Source of the DNA: CAVRXQ01 sp963838845
GTDB lineage: Bacteria > Actinomycetota > Acidimicrobiia > Acidimicrobiales > Bog-793
Reading direction: 5' to 3'
Assembly: GCA_963838845.1 (NCBI GenBank)
Contig: CAWISR010000002.1
Coordinates: 310,001-374,000 of the forward strand
Length of the DNA: 64,000 nucleotides
Part shown: positions 17,598-25,633 of the stretch, piece by piece
Layout: every line of letters starts with the position of its first letter
Position numbering within the stretch: the first letter of the stretch is position 1
Position numbers and translations under genes: made by a program
The notes under the pieces: model-generated
Told to the model about the DNA's origin: nothing
Database searches by the model: none
Seen by the model: only the letters and a program-made list of their open reading frames with translations

Positions 17598-18245
17598 ATG
17601 GGCCTGTTTTCTTCTTCGAAGCTCGAGATGATCGATCCTCAGCGCGCGCTCGCCGGTCGGCCGACGCCGATCATGACGCCCGGCACCCACCTTGTGTTGG
17701 GCACGCCGATCGGACCGCCTTTCCGCGAGGGCCTCGAGCGGGCAGTGTTCGCGCTCGGTTGCTTCTGGGGGGCTGAGCGCTTCTTCTGGCGGATCCCCGG
17801 GGTGTACACCACCGCAGTCGGGTACTCGGGCGGGTACACGCCAAACCCGACCTACGAGGAGGTCTGCAGCGGAAAGACCGGACACGCGGAGGCGGTCCTC
17901 GTCGTCTTCGACCCGGAAAAGGTCAGCTACCAGGAGCTCGTGGCGCGGTTTTTCGAAGCCCACGACCCGACTCAGTACATGCGGCAGGGCAACGACATCG
18001 GCACCCAGTACCGCTCGGCGATCTTCACGTTCTCGAGCCGCCAGCGCGAAGAGGCGCTCGAAGCCAGCGACGCCTACGCGAAGGCGCTGACGGAGAAGGG
18101 CTATCGCGAGCCGGCGACCGAGATCACAGACGCGGGACCGTTCTATTACGCCGAGGACTACCACCAGCAGTACCTCGAGAAGAACCCAAACGGCTACTGC
18201 GGGCTTGGCGGAACCGGAATCGCCTGCCCGGTCGGCTCGGCCTAA
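17598..18245 (+). CDS. msrA: Peptide-methionine (S)-S-oxide reductase
   Basis: It repairs oxidised methionine in proteins using a catalytic cysteine and thioredoxin. The active site GCFWGAE contains C55, followed by the hallmark GYSGGYTPNPTYEEVCSG and HAEAVLVVFDP, and EDYHQQYLEKNPNGYCG with the resolving cysteine. The protein is 215 residues, and an N-terminal extension of about 45 residues is usual in actinobacterial forms. The ATG at 17598 is chosen over the in-frame TTG two codons earlier. It lies 36 bases behind the acyl-CoA synthetase fusion gene. Confidence 0.95.
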   Translation: MGLFSSSKLEMIDPQRALAGRPTPIMTPGTHLVLGTPIGPPFREGLERAVFALGCFWGAERFFWRIPGVYTTAVGYSGGYTPNPTYEEVCSGKTGHAEAVLVVFDPEKVSYQELVARFFEAHDPTQYMRQGNDIGTQYRSAIFTFSSRQREEALEASDAYAKALTEKGYREPATEITDAGPFYYAEDYHQQYLEKNPNGYCGLGGTGIACPVGSA

Positions 18246-18255
18246 GCGGATCGTG

Positions 18256-18274
18256 GCCCGCGCGTCGCGCGGGC
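18256..18274 (+). terminator. GC-rich hairpin after msrA
   Basis: GCCCGCGC (18256-18263) and GCGCGGGC (18267-18274) form a perfect 8-bp stem with a 3-base loop, eleven bases past the msrA stop. There is no U-tract, which is common for terminator-like structures in high-GC actinobacteria. Confidence 0.5.
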
Positions 18275-18382
18275 GGATTGTGACGGTTTCGGCGCGTATT
18301 CGTCATGGACCGTCTTCGGCGTCGACAACGGCGCTGTTCAGTGCCCTGTCGCAATAGGCCAAATGTCCCTTGATGAAACGGG

Positions 18383-18421
18383 AATGTGTCAGTAGCGTCA
18401 CATTTTGACCGTCTAGGTCAA
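18383..18421 (+). promoter_or_regulatory. Two tandem inverted repeats upstream of the pentose operon
   Basis: AATGTG (18383-18388) pairs with CACATT (18399-18404), and TTGACC (18405-18410) pairs with GGTCAA (18416-18421). They abut each other within the roughly 370-base leader before the binding-protein gene, which otherwise holds no coding sequence. They are good candidates for sugar-responsive or CRP-like regulator sites; no regulator gene lies in the operon. The role is inferred from symmetry and position. Confidence 0.45.
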
Positions 18422-18644
18422 CAGGGGGGAAGGAGGAGCTGAATTGCGGCTGCCCACGACGTGTCGCGCACCCTCACTCAAGACGTCGGACCTTCGGCCC
18501 TTCGCTGGAGCCTCGGCGAGCGCGAAGACGGCTGGACGTCGCATGTCGCCAAAAGAGCCCGGACCTCGAGTGAGCTGACGTCGTTGGCTCGGGAGGGTTG
18601 CAGGCTTGTACCGGCTCTCGGTACACACAAAAAAGGGAGGTCCC

Positions 18645-19760
18645 GTGGGGAAACAAGAACCCTATGAGGTGAATCCGAAGAAATACGAGATATCGCGGCG
18701 GCGGTTCTTGCGGAACGTCGGCATTACCGCGGCATCCGTGCCGTTCCTCGGTGGTCTGATCGACGTGTTGAGCGAACGGGGTGCGGGGGCACAGACCTTC
18801 CGTGACGAATCGCATCCGTTGTTCGCGTCGCATCCCGCGTACAAGTTCACATTCGTGAACCACGTGACGACGAACGCCTTCTTCACCCCTACCCAGTACG
18901 GCTTGGCGGACGCGGCACACATCCTCGGTATCCCAGTGCCGGTGTGGACCGGTTCGACGGTTTCAGCGGTCTCGGACATGGTCAACGATATCGATATCGC
19001 GATCGCGGGCAAGGTGAACGGCATCGCGACGACGCTCATCGACCCAACGGCGTTCAACAGCCCGGTCGACCGCGCGCTGCACAACGGCATCCCCGTCGTC
19101 GCCTACAACGCCGACGAGCCACTCAACAACCGGATGTGCTACATCGGCCAGAACAACCTGACCGCTGGTGCCGCGGCCGCTGAGATGATCGTGAAATCGC
19201 CGTTGGTGAAGAAGGGTGACCTGGTCGGCATGGTCATCGCGACCCCGGGTACTGGCAACATCCAGCCCCGGATTAACGGCGCCCTGCCGACCTTCCACAA
19301 GGCTGGTTTGACCACCGCGACGATCGCCGGCGGGGCCCTTGAGCCGGCCGAGATCACCGCGGTGCAAGCGTGGTGGGAAGGCCACAAGGACGTGAAGTTC
19401 TTGTATGGCGTCGACAGCGGTGACTCAGCTGCCATCGCCATCTGCATCGCGAACAACAAGCTGCACGGCATCACCGGCGGCTCGGGCTGGGACGTCCAGA
19501 TCCCGACGCTGCAAGGCGTGAATGACGGCAACCTCGTGTTCACGATCGACCAACAGGCTTACCTGCAGGGCTTTATCCCGACCATCCAGCTGTTCCTCTA
19601 CAACATCTCGGCTGGTCTGATGAAGCCGTGCAACACGGACACCGGGCTCGGTTTCGTGACGGCTGCCAACGTCAAGCCGTACTTCACCCACCCGACGCGT
19701 TTCGAGGGCTCGTCGACGACGGAGACGGCCTACAAGCCCCCGACGACGATCAAGTACTAA
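18645..19760 (+). CDS. Sugar ABC transporter substrate-binding protein (Tat-exported)
   Basis: This is a periplasmic-binding-protein fold (Peripla_BP_4, ribose/xylose type) of 371 residues that captures sugar for the importer encoded next. The N-terminus carries a twin-arginine signal (ISRRRFLRN followed by a hydrophobic stretch and a GAGA cleavage region). Body signatures include DIDIAIAGKVNGIATTLIDP, GIPVVAYNADEP, MIVKSPLVKKGDLVGMV and FTIDQQAYLQGFIPTIQL. The GTG at 18645 sits just behind a GGGAGG ribosome site. It is first in the operon; the downstream enzymes suggest xylose and/or arabinose as ligand. Confidence 0.88.
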   Translation: MGKQEPYEVNPKKYEISRRRFLRNVGITAASVPFLGGLIDVLSERGAGAQTFRDESHPLFASHPAYKFTFVNHVTTNAFFTPTQYGLADAAHILGIPVPVWTGSTVSAVSDMVNDIDIAIAGKVNGIATTLIDPTAFNSPVDRALHNGIPVVAYNADEPLNNRMCYIGQNNLTAGAAAAEMIVKSPLVKKGDLVGMVIATPGTGNIQPRINGALPTFHKAGLTTATIAGGALEPAEITAVQAWWEGHKDVKFLYGVDSGDSAAIAICIANNKLHGITGGSGWDVQIPTLQGVNDGNLVFTIDQQAYLQGFIPTIQLFLYNISAGLMKPCNTDTGLGFVTAANVKPYFTHPTRFEGSSTTETAYKPPTTIKY

Positions 19761-19785
19761 ACGCCAAGTAGCTTCAACTGACTGA

Positions 19786-20827
19786 GTGGCGACGACAACC
19801 GCTTCTGAACAAGAGGAGGTGGCGCTGGCCCCAGCCCCGGAGTCATCGGGGCCCGGGCCAGCACGTCGCGTCGGCAACTTTTTGCTTGGACGACCGGAAG
19901 CGACGATCCTCGTCGTCTGCGTCGTCCTCATCGTCTATTTCGCGACCCGCAACTCAGCCTTCGTCTCGTACACGAACCTCGTAACGATGGCGCAGTACAC
20001 CGCGCCAATCGCCGTCATCGGCGCCGGTGAGACACTGCTGCTCGATCTGGCCGAGATCGACCTCTCCTCGGGACAGGTTTTCCTCACTGCACCGTGGTTC
20101 GTCGTGCTCCTCAAGCACAACGGCCTGGGACTCGGTTGGGCGATCGTCCTCGCGCTCGCCATATCCGCCGCGATCGGGGCGTTCAACGGCCTCGTCGTCG
20201 TCTGGCTGCGGGTGCCGTCGTTCGTTGCCACTTTGGCGACGAACTTCCTGCTCGCCGGCTACGTCCTGGTCGTCTCCAGTGACATCACGACCGACATGGT
20301 CGGAACGACCGGGAGATTCGGTGGCATCTTCGGCATCTCGAACTGGGCCGAGGGCCTGTGGGGCCTCGGCATCTGCGTTGTGATCTGGGCGCTTTTGAAA
20401 GGGACCGTCTTCGGTCTGCACGTCACGGCGACCGGCGGCAACTCACTCGGTGCCGCCGAGGCGGGCGTGCGGGTCCGACAGGTCAAGGTGTGGTGCTTCG
20501 TCATCCTCGCTTTGGCCGCGGCGTTCATCGGCATCATCGATGCGATCCGGATCGGCAGCCTCGACCCGGCCTCGCCCGGGCTGAACGAGATGTTGAGCGG
20601 CGTCACGGCGTGTGTCATCGGTGGCACAGCTCTCCACGGGTGGCAGGGCGACGGTGCTCGGCACCCTCCTAGGCGCAATCGTCCTCGGCGTCCTCGAGGA
20701 CGGCTTCAACCTGATCGGGGTCAGCGCCAACTGGTTCATCCTCGTCGAAGGCGCGGTGATCCTCGTCGCGATGGCAGTGAACGTCCAACTCGGTCGGCTG
20801 TCGCTCGGGTCGAGGAGAGCGACGTGA
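19786..20827 (+). CDS. Sugar ABC transporter permease (RbsC/XylH type), interrupted by a single-base frameshift
   Basis: This is the inner-membrane channel of the importer, with eight or more hydrophobic segments and the family landmark IGAGETLLLDLAEIDLSSG. Near 20633 the frame breaks: the conserved VIGGTALTGGRATVLGTLLG is recovered only if one C in the run CTCTCCACGGG is removed, after which coding continues (GVLEDGFNLIGVSANWF) to the TGA at 20827. As it stands, the first frame runs on into the ATPase frame and would make an unlikely 642-residue fusion. Repaired length is 346 residues, normal for the family. A sequencing error is the simplest explanation. The start is GTG at 19786. Confidence 0.8.
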
Positions 20828-21714
20828 CGAACGCCGGGGTCGCGGACACACCTTTTTCGCCCGACGGGGCCGAAACGGGCGCAACAGCCGGTCCGGTGCC
20901 CGCCGCGATGGCCGTGGCAGCGCAGCCGTCCACGTCCGACGACGTCATCTTGTCCACCGAAGGGATCAAAAAGAGCTTTGGTCCGCTCGAGGTGCTGAAG
21001 GGCGTCGACACCACGTTGCGCCGGGGCGAAGTCCTCGGCCTCGTCGGCGACAACGGCAGTGGCAAGAGCACATTCGTGAAGATCCTCTGTGGATTCCAAC
21101 GCCAAGATGCAGGACACATCTTCCTCGAAGGACGCGATGTCGACTTCCACTCGGTGAAGGACGCCCGCCGACACGGAATCGAGACCGTCTACCAGGACCT
21201 CGCGCTCGTCCCCGCGCTGAACGTCTACCAGAACCTCTTCTTGAATCGCGAGGTCACCCGTTTCGGTCCGTTGCGGTGGCTCTCGAATGGCAAGATGCGC
21301 AAGATGGCACGGCAGTACCTCAAGAACCTCAACGTGAACATCCCGAGCGTCGACTCGCTCATCGAGAACATGTCCGGCGGTCAGCGTCAGGCGGTCGCGC
21401 TCGCGCGCGCGACGCTTGAGCGTTCGAGGATCCTGCTCCTCGACGAGCCGCTCGCCGCGATGGGTGCGAAGGAGTCTGCACTCGTCATCGATCTCGTCCA
21501 TGACCTCTCGCGCAACAGCCACGTCTCGATGATCGTCATCGACCACAACTACACGCACCTGTTTGAGCTCTGTGACCGGCTGAACGTCCTCCAGGAGGGG
21601 CGCATCACCCACGACGTTCTTGTCAAGGACACGTCGATGGAAGAAATGACCGAGCTCATGGTCTCGGAGTACCGCCGGCGGATCAAGATGGGGGAAGAGG
21701 CGTTGCAGACCTGA
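20824..21714 (+). CDS. Sugar ABC transporter ATP-binding protein
   Basis: This is a single-domain ATPase of 296 residues that powers the importer. It has Walker A GDNGSGKST, Q-loop YQDLALVPALNV, signature MSGGQRQAVALARAT, Walker B RILLLDEPLAAMG and the switch His in VIDHNYTHLF. Unlike RbsA/XylG it carries one nucleotide-binding domain, so it would act as a homodimer. A Pro/Ala-rich tail of about 40 residues precedes the domain. The GTG at 20824 overlaps the permease stop (GTGA), as expected in a coupled operon. Confidence 0.88.
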   Translation: MTNAGVADTPFSPDGAETGATAGPVPAAMAVAAQPSTSDDVILSTEGIKKSFGPLEVLKGVDTTLRRGEVLGLVGDNGSGKSTFVKILCGFQRQDAGHIFLEGRDVDFHSVKDARRHGIETVYQDLALVPALNVYQNLFLNREVTRFGPLRWLSNGKMRKMARQYLKNLNVNIPSVDSLIENMSGGQRQAVALARATLERSRILLLDEPLAAMGAKESALVIDLVHDLSRNSHVSMIVIDHNYTHLFELCDRLNVLQEGRITHDVLVKDTSMEEMTELMVSEYRRRIKMGEEALQT

Positions 21715-21805
21715 TTCGCCAAGGTGCCGGTGCCGAAGCGGCGTCGCACCCGACTGCGGAATCTCTTGGAACAGATGGCAGTCGCGGCGACTAGGAGGTG
21801 CCGAC

Positions 21806-22864
21806 GTGGAGTACCGCCAACTCGGGCATACCGGGCTTCGGGTATCCGCCCTCGCCCTGGGCACGATGACGTTCGGGGGGCGGGGGAAGTTCGCGTACGT
21901 CGGCGAGACCGAGGTGGACGACGCCCGACGCATCGTCGAACGGGCGCTCGATTCCGGGGTGAACTTGATTGACACCGCCGACATCTACTCCGAAGGTCGC
22001 TCCGAAGAGATCGTCGGCCAGGCGATCAAGGGTCGTCGCGACGAGATCGTCCTTGCGACAAAGGCGCGCTTCGAGATGGGGAGCGGCAAGAACGACGGCG
22101 GATTGTCGCGGCGCTATCTCATCAGCGTGTGCGAGGCGAGCCTGCGCCGGCTCGGCACCGACTACATCGACCTCTACCAGGTGCACGAGCGCGACGGCGT
22201 GACGCCGATGGAAGAGACGCTCGACACGCTCGACACGCTCGTCCATCAGGGCAAGGTGCGCTACATTGGCTGCTCCAACCACTCGGCGTGGCAGCTGATG
22301 AAGGCGCTCGGGATCTCCGAGCGTCTCGGGTTGCAGCGCTACGTGACCCAGCAGATCTACTACTCGCTGCTCGATCGGGACGCGGAGTACGAGCTCATCC
22401 CGCTCTCGATCGACGAGGACTTCGGCGTCCTTGTCTGGAGCCCGCTCGCCGGCGGACTGCTGTCGGGAAAGTACCGCCGCGGCGTTGACCCACCGGCGGG
22501 TTCGCGCCAGACGACCCCGTGGGGAGAGCCACCTGTGTACGACCGGGAGCGGATGTACCGCATCGTCGATGTCCTCGTCGACGTCGCCGAAACGCGCGGC
22601 GCGTCGCCCGCGCAGACCGCGCTCGCGTACATGGTCGGTCGACCCGCCGTCACCTCGGTGATCATCGGCGCCCGCAACGAGGGGCAACTCGTCGAGAACT
22701 TGGGCTGCGTCGACGCGCCCTTGTCCGACGCCGAGCGCACCCGCCTCGACGAGGTGAGCGCGCTGCCACTGATTTACCCGTACTGGCATCAGGCGAACAC
22801 CGCCGCCGAAAGGTTGAGCGCCGGCGACGAGTCCCTGCTTCTCCAGAAACGGGAGCACCAGTGA
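21806..22864 (+). CDS. Aldo/keto reductase
   Basis: This is an NADPH-dependent TIM-barrel oxidoreductase of 352 residues. The N-terminus YRQLGHTGLRVSALALGTMTFGG, catalytic DTADIYSEGRSEE (Asp and Tyr), KAR as lysine region, LGTDYIDLYQVH (His) and IIGARNEGQLVENLG cofactor site are all canonical. The GTG at 21806 follows an AGGAGGTG ribosome site. It is part of the pentose operon, where it may interconvert aldoses or alditols; the specific substrate is not evident. Confidence 0.92.
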   Translation: MEYRQLGHTGLRVSALALGTMTFGGRGKFAYVGETEVDDARRIVERALDSGVNLIDTADIYSEGRSEEIVGQAIKGRRDEIVLATKARFEMGSGKNDGGLSRRYLISVCEASLRRLGTDYIDLYQVHERDGVTPMEETLDTLDTLVHQGKVRYIGCSNHSAWQLMKALGISERLGLQRYVTQQIYYSLLDRDAEYELIPLSIDEDFGVLVWSPLAGGLLSGKYRRGVDPPAGSRQTTPWGEPPVYDRERMYRIVDVLVDVAETRGASPAQTALAYMVGRPAVTSVIIGARNEGQLVENLGCVDAPLSDAERTRLDEVSALPLIYPYWHQANTAAERLSAGDESLLLQKREHQ

Positions 22865-22923
22865 GCGCCGCGCGCCACGCACACGGAAACGCGCGTGGGC
22901 CCAAGCGCGAGCAACGTCGAGCA

Positions 22924-22954
22924 CCATTCCGGTACGCAACACGTGCCGGAATGG
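22924..22954 (+). promoter_or_regulatory. Perfect 9-bp inverted repeat in front of xylA
   Basis: CCATTCCGG (22924-22932) and CCGGAATGG (22946-22954) are perfect reverse complements separated by 13 bases. The element is 60 bases past the aldo/keto reductase stop and ends 22 bases before the chosen xylA start. It could be an operator for an internal promoter, or an RNA hairpin that limits xylA translation. There is no U-tract, so it is not a typical terminator. Confidence 0.45.
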
Positions 22955-22976
22955 CGGAATGAGAGGCGAACCGCTG

Positions 22977-24161
22977 ATGGTCGAACCGCGAAAAGACGAC
23001 AAGTTCTCCTTCGGACTATGGACGGTTGGATGGCAGGCGCGCGACACCTTCGGTGAGGCGACGCGTCCGCCCCTCGACCCGGTGGAATCGGTCGGCCACC
23101 TCGCCGAACTCGGCACGTGGGCCGTCTCGTTCCACGACGACGACCTCATCCCCTTTGGCAGCGAGGACGCCGAGCGCGAGCGGCTGATCAAGCGCTTCCG
23201 TCGCGCGGTCGACGAGGCAGGACTCGTCGTCTCGATGATGACGACGAACCTCTTTTTCCACCCGATGTTCAAAGAAGGTGCGTTCACCGCCAACGACCGC
23301 GGTGTGCGGCGGTACGCGTTGCGGAAGGTGATGCGCAATTTGGACCTGGCGGCCGAGCTCGGCGCGCCGACGTACGTGTTCTGGGGGGGGCGTGAGGGTT
23401 CGGAGTCCGACGCCGCGAAGGACGTGCGCGCCGCGCTCGACCGCTATCGCGAGGGGATCGACTTTCTCGCGCAGTACGTCATCGACCAGGGCTATGCGAT
23501 TCGCTTCGCCCTCGAGCCGAAGCCGAACGAGCCGCGCGGTGACATCTTGCTGCCGACAGTCGGGAGCGCGCTCGCGTTCATCTCGACCCTTGAGTACGCC
23601 GACAAGGTTGGCGTGAACCCCGAGGTCGGACACGAGCAGATGGCCGGGCTGAACTTCACCCACACCATCTCGCAGGCGCTCTGGCATAAAAAGCTCTTCC
23701 ACATCGACTTGAACGGACAGCGCGGTATCAAGTTCGACCAGGACCTCGTCTTCGGTCACGGCGACTTGATTAGCGCGTTCTTCTTGGTCGACCTGCTCGA
23801 ATTCGGCGCGCGTGCGGGCGGACCCGCGTACGACGGTCCGCGCCATTTCGACTTCAAGCCACTGCGGACAGAAGACATGACCGGTGTGTGGGCGTCGGCG
23901 GCGTCGAACATGCGCACCTACCTTCTGCTGAAAGAGCGCGCGGCGTCGTTCCGGGCCGATCCCGAAGTGCAAGCGGCCCTCGCCAACAGCAAGGTCGACG
24001 AGCTTTCGGTTCCGACGCTCGCAAAGAACGAGAGCGCGGCGGAGTTCCGGGCCGATCCCGACTCTTACGAGCGCTTCGACGTCGACGCCTCGGCCCGGCG
24101 CGGCTACGGGATCGTCGAACTCGACCAGCTGGCGATCGAACACCTCCTCGGCGCCCGCTGA
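22977..24161 (+). CDS. xylA: Xylose isomerase
   Basis: It interconverts D-xylose and D-xylulose with two divalent metal ions. It is a class I (actinobacterial, about 390-residue) enzyme: FSFGLWTVGWQ start, SFHDDDLIPFG with the catalytic His-Asp, YVFWGGREG, the metal ligands in EPKPNEPRGD, GVNPEVGHEQMAGLNF and HIDLNGQRGIKFDQDL. The ATG at 22977 gives the normal N-terminus and has GAGAGG upstream; an ATG at 22959 would add six residues. It stands in the pentose operon before the xylulokinase gene. Confidence 0.96.
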   Translation: MVEPRKDDKFSFGLWTVGWQARDTFGEATRPPLDPVESVGHLAELGTWAVSFHDDDLIPFGSEDAERERLIKRFRRAVDEAGLVVSMMTTNLFFHPMFKEGAFTANDRGVRRYALRKVMRNLDLAAELGAPTYVFWGGREGSESDAAKDVRAALDRYREGIDFLAQYVIDQGYAIRFALEPKPNEPRGDILLPTVGSALAFISTLEYADKVGVNPEVGHEQMAGLNFTHTISQALWHKKLFHIDLNGQRGIKFDQDLVFGHGDLISAFFLVDLLEFGARAGGPAYDGPRHFDFKPLRTEDMTGVWASAASNMRTYLLLKERAASFRADPEVQAALANSKVDELSVPTLAKNESAAEFRADPDSYERFDVDASARRGYGIVELDQLAIEHLLGAR

Positions 24162-24201
24162 CCGACGGCGTCGACGACGTGGCGGCCGAAAAGGCGCGGC
24201 G

Positions 24202-25633
24202 ATGACGCTCGTCGCCGGTGTCGATTCGTCGACGCAGTCATGCAAGGTCGTCGTCTGTGACGCGAACATCAGGCGCCATCATCCGTTCGGGATCCGCGCC
24301 GCACCCCGTCGGCACCGAGGTCGATCCCGCTGACTGGCTCGCCGCGTTCGAGTTGGCGAGCGCGCGCGCCGGCGGCATCGACGACGTCGCCGCTCTCGCG
24401 ATCGGCGCCCAACAGCACGGCATGGTCTGCATCGACGACGCAGGACACGTCGTTCGGCCGGCCGTGCTCTGGAACGACGTCCGCTCTGCTCCACAAGCCG
24501 CCGCACTCATCGAGGAGTTCGGCGGTCCTCAAGATGGCGCGCGCTTTTGGGCGGAGGCGGTCGGCAGCGTCCCGGTCGCGTCGTTCACAGTGACGAAGCT
24601 GCGCTGGCTTGCGGAGCACGAACCCGACCACGCCGCGGCGACCGCGGCGGTCTGCCTCCCGCACGACTGGCTCACCTGGCGCCTCGGTGACCGCATCGAG
24701 CTTGACGGGCTCGCGACCGACCGCGGCGACGCGAGCGGCACCGGATACTTCTCGCCGGCGACGGGGGAGTACCGAATCGACCTCCTCGCGCACGCCTTCG
24801 GTCGCAAGACCTATCTGCCTTCGGTGCGCCGCCCGGCCGAGCCTGCTGGTCAGGGAGCGAAAGGGGCGTTGCTCGGCTGCGGTACCGGCGACAACGCCGC
24901 CGCGGCGTTAGGGATCGGCGCGGTCGTCGGCGACGTCGTCGTCTCGATCGGAACGTCGGGGACGGCCTTTGCCGTGAGCGACCACCCGACGGCGGACGCG
25001 TCGGGCACCGTCGCCGGCTTCGCCGACGCGACCGGTCGCTTCCTGCCGCTCACCGCCACGTTGAACGCGGCGCGCGTCCTCGACGCGACCGCGCGGCTAC
25101 TTGGCGTCGACGACGACGGACTGTCGGCGCTCGCGCTCGGGGCACCGGTCGGAGCGGGCGGACTCGTCGTCGTCCCGTACTTCGAAGGCGAGCGCACACC
25201 GAACCGGCCGTTCGCGACCGGCGCGGTGCATGGTCTGCGTCTCGAGAACTGGACGCCGGCAAATCTCGCCCGTGCGGCGGTCGAAGGCGTGCTCTGTGGG
25301 GTCGCCGCAGGATTCGACGCCGTCGTCGGCCAGGGCGTGCGTGCGGAGCGGGTGATCCTCGTTGGCGGCGCGGCGCGCTCGGAGGCGGTGCGAAGGCTCG
25401 CGCCCTCGATCTTCGCTCGGCCCGTCGTCGTCCCGCCTCCCCGCGAGTACGTCGCGCTCGGAGCGGCGCGCCAGGCTGCCTGGGCGCTCGTCGGCGGCGC
25501 CGATCCGCCGGCGTGGCCGATCGGCGCGGCGACCACCTACGAGGCGGAACCCGCCGAGTACGTCCGCGCCCGCTACGCCGAGGCGGCAGAGCTGACCCTT
25601 CGCCAACCCGTCCAAGGGGTGGCGCGCCGATGA
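24202..25633 (+). CDS. xylB: Xylulokinase, interrupted by a single-base frameshift near the 5' end
   Basis: This is an FGGY-family kinase making D-xylulose 5-phosphate. The true N-terminus MTLVAGVDSSTQSCKVVV starts at ATG 24202 in one frame. Near 24268 the coding frame changes, and the rest (SGAIIRSGSAPHPVGTEVDPADW, GAQQHGMV, catalytic GCGTGDNAAAALGIG, VSIGTSGTAFAV) continues to 25633. Removing one A in GCGAACATCAGG joins the two parts into a normal 476-residue protein. This is a likely sequencing error or a very recent mutation. The stop overlaps the next start (ATGA). Confidence 0.85.

Noticed and set aside
15723..18164. 813-codon open frame on the minus strand opposite the acyl-CoA synthetase and msrA genes
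   Set aside because: Arg/Asp/Glu/Val-rich composition typical of antisense frames in GC-rich genes; the plus-strand genes have full conserved motifs.
20611..20650. Programmed ribosomal frameshift in the permease
   Set aside because: No slippery heptamer or downstream structure is evident, and the family does not use frameshifting; similar single indels occur in xylB and the MFS gene.
19786..21714. Natural permease-ATPase fusion protein in the sugar importer
   Set aside because: The joint sequence is frameshifted nonsense; the conserved permease C-terminus lies in the next frame with its own stop, and the ATPase has a normal overlapping start.
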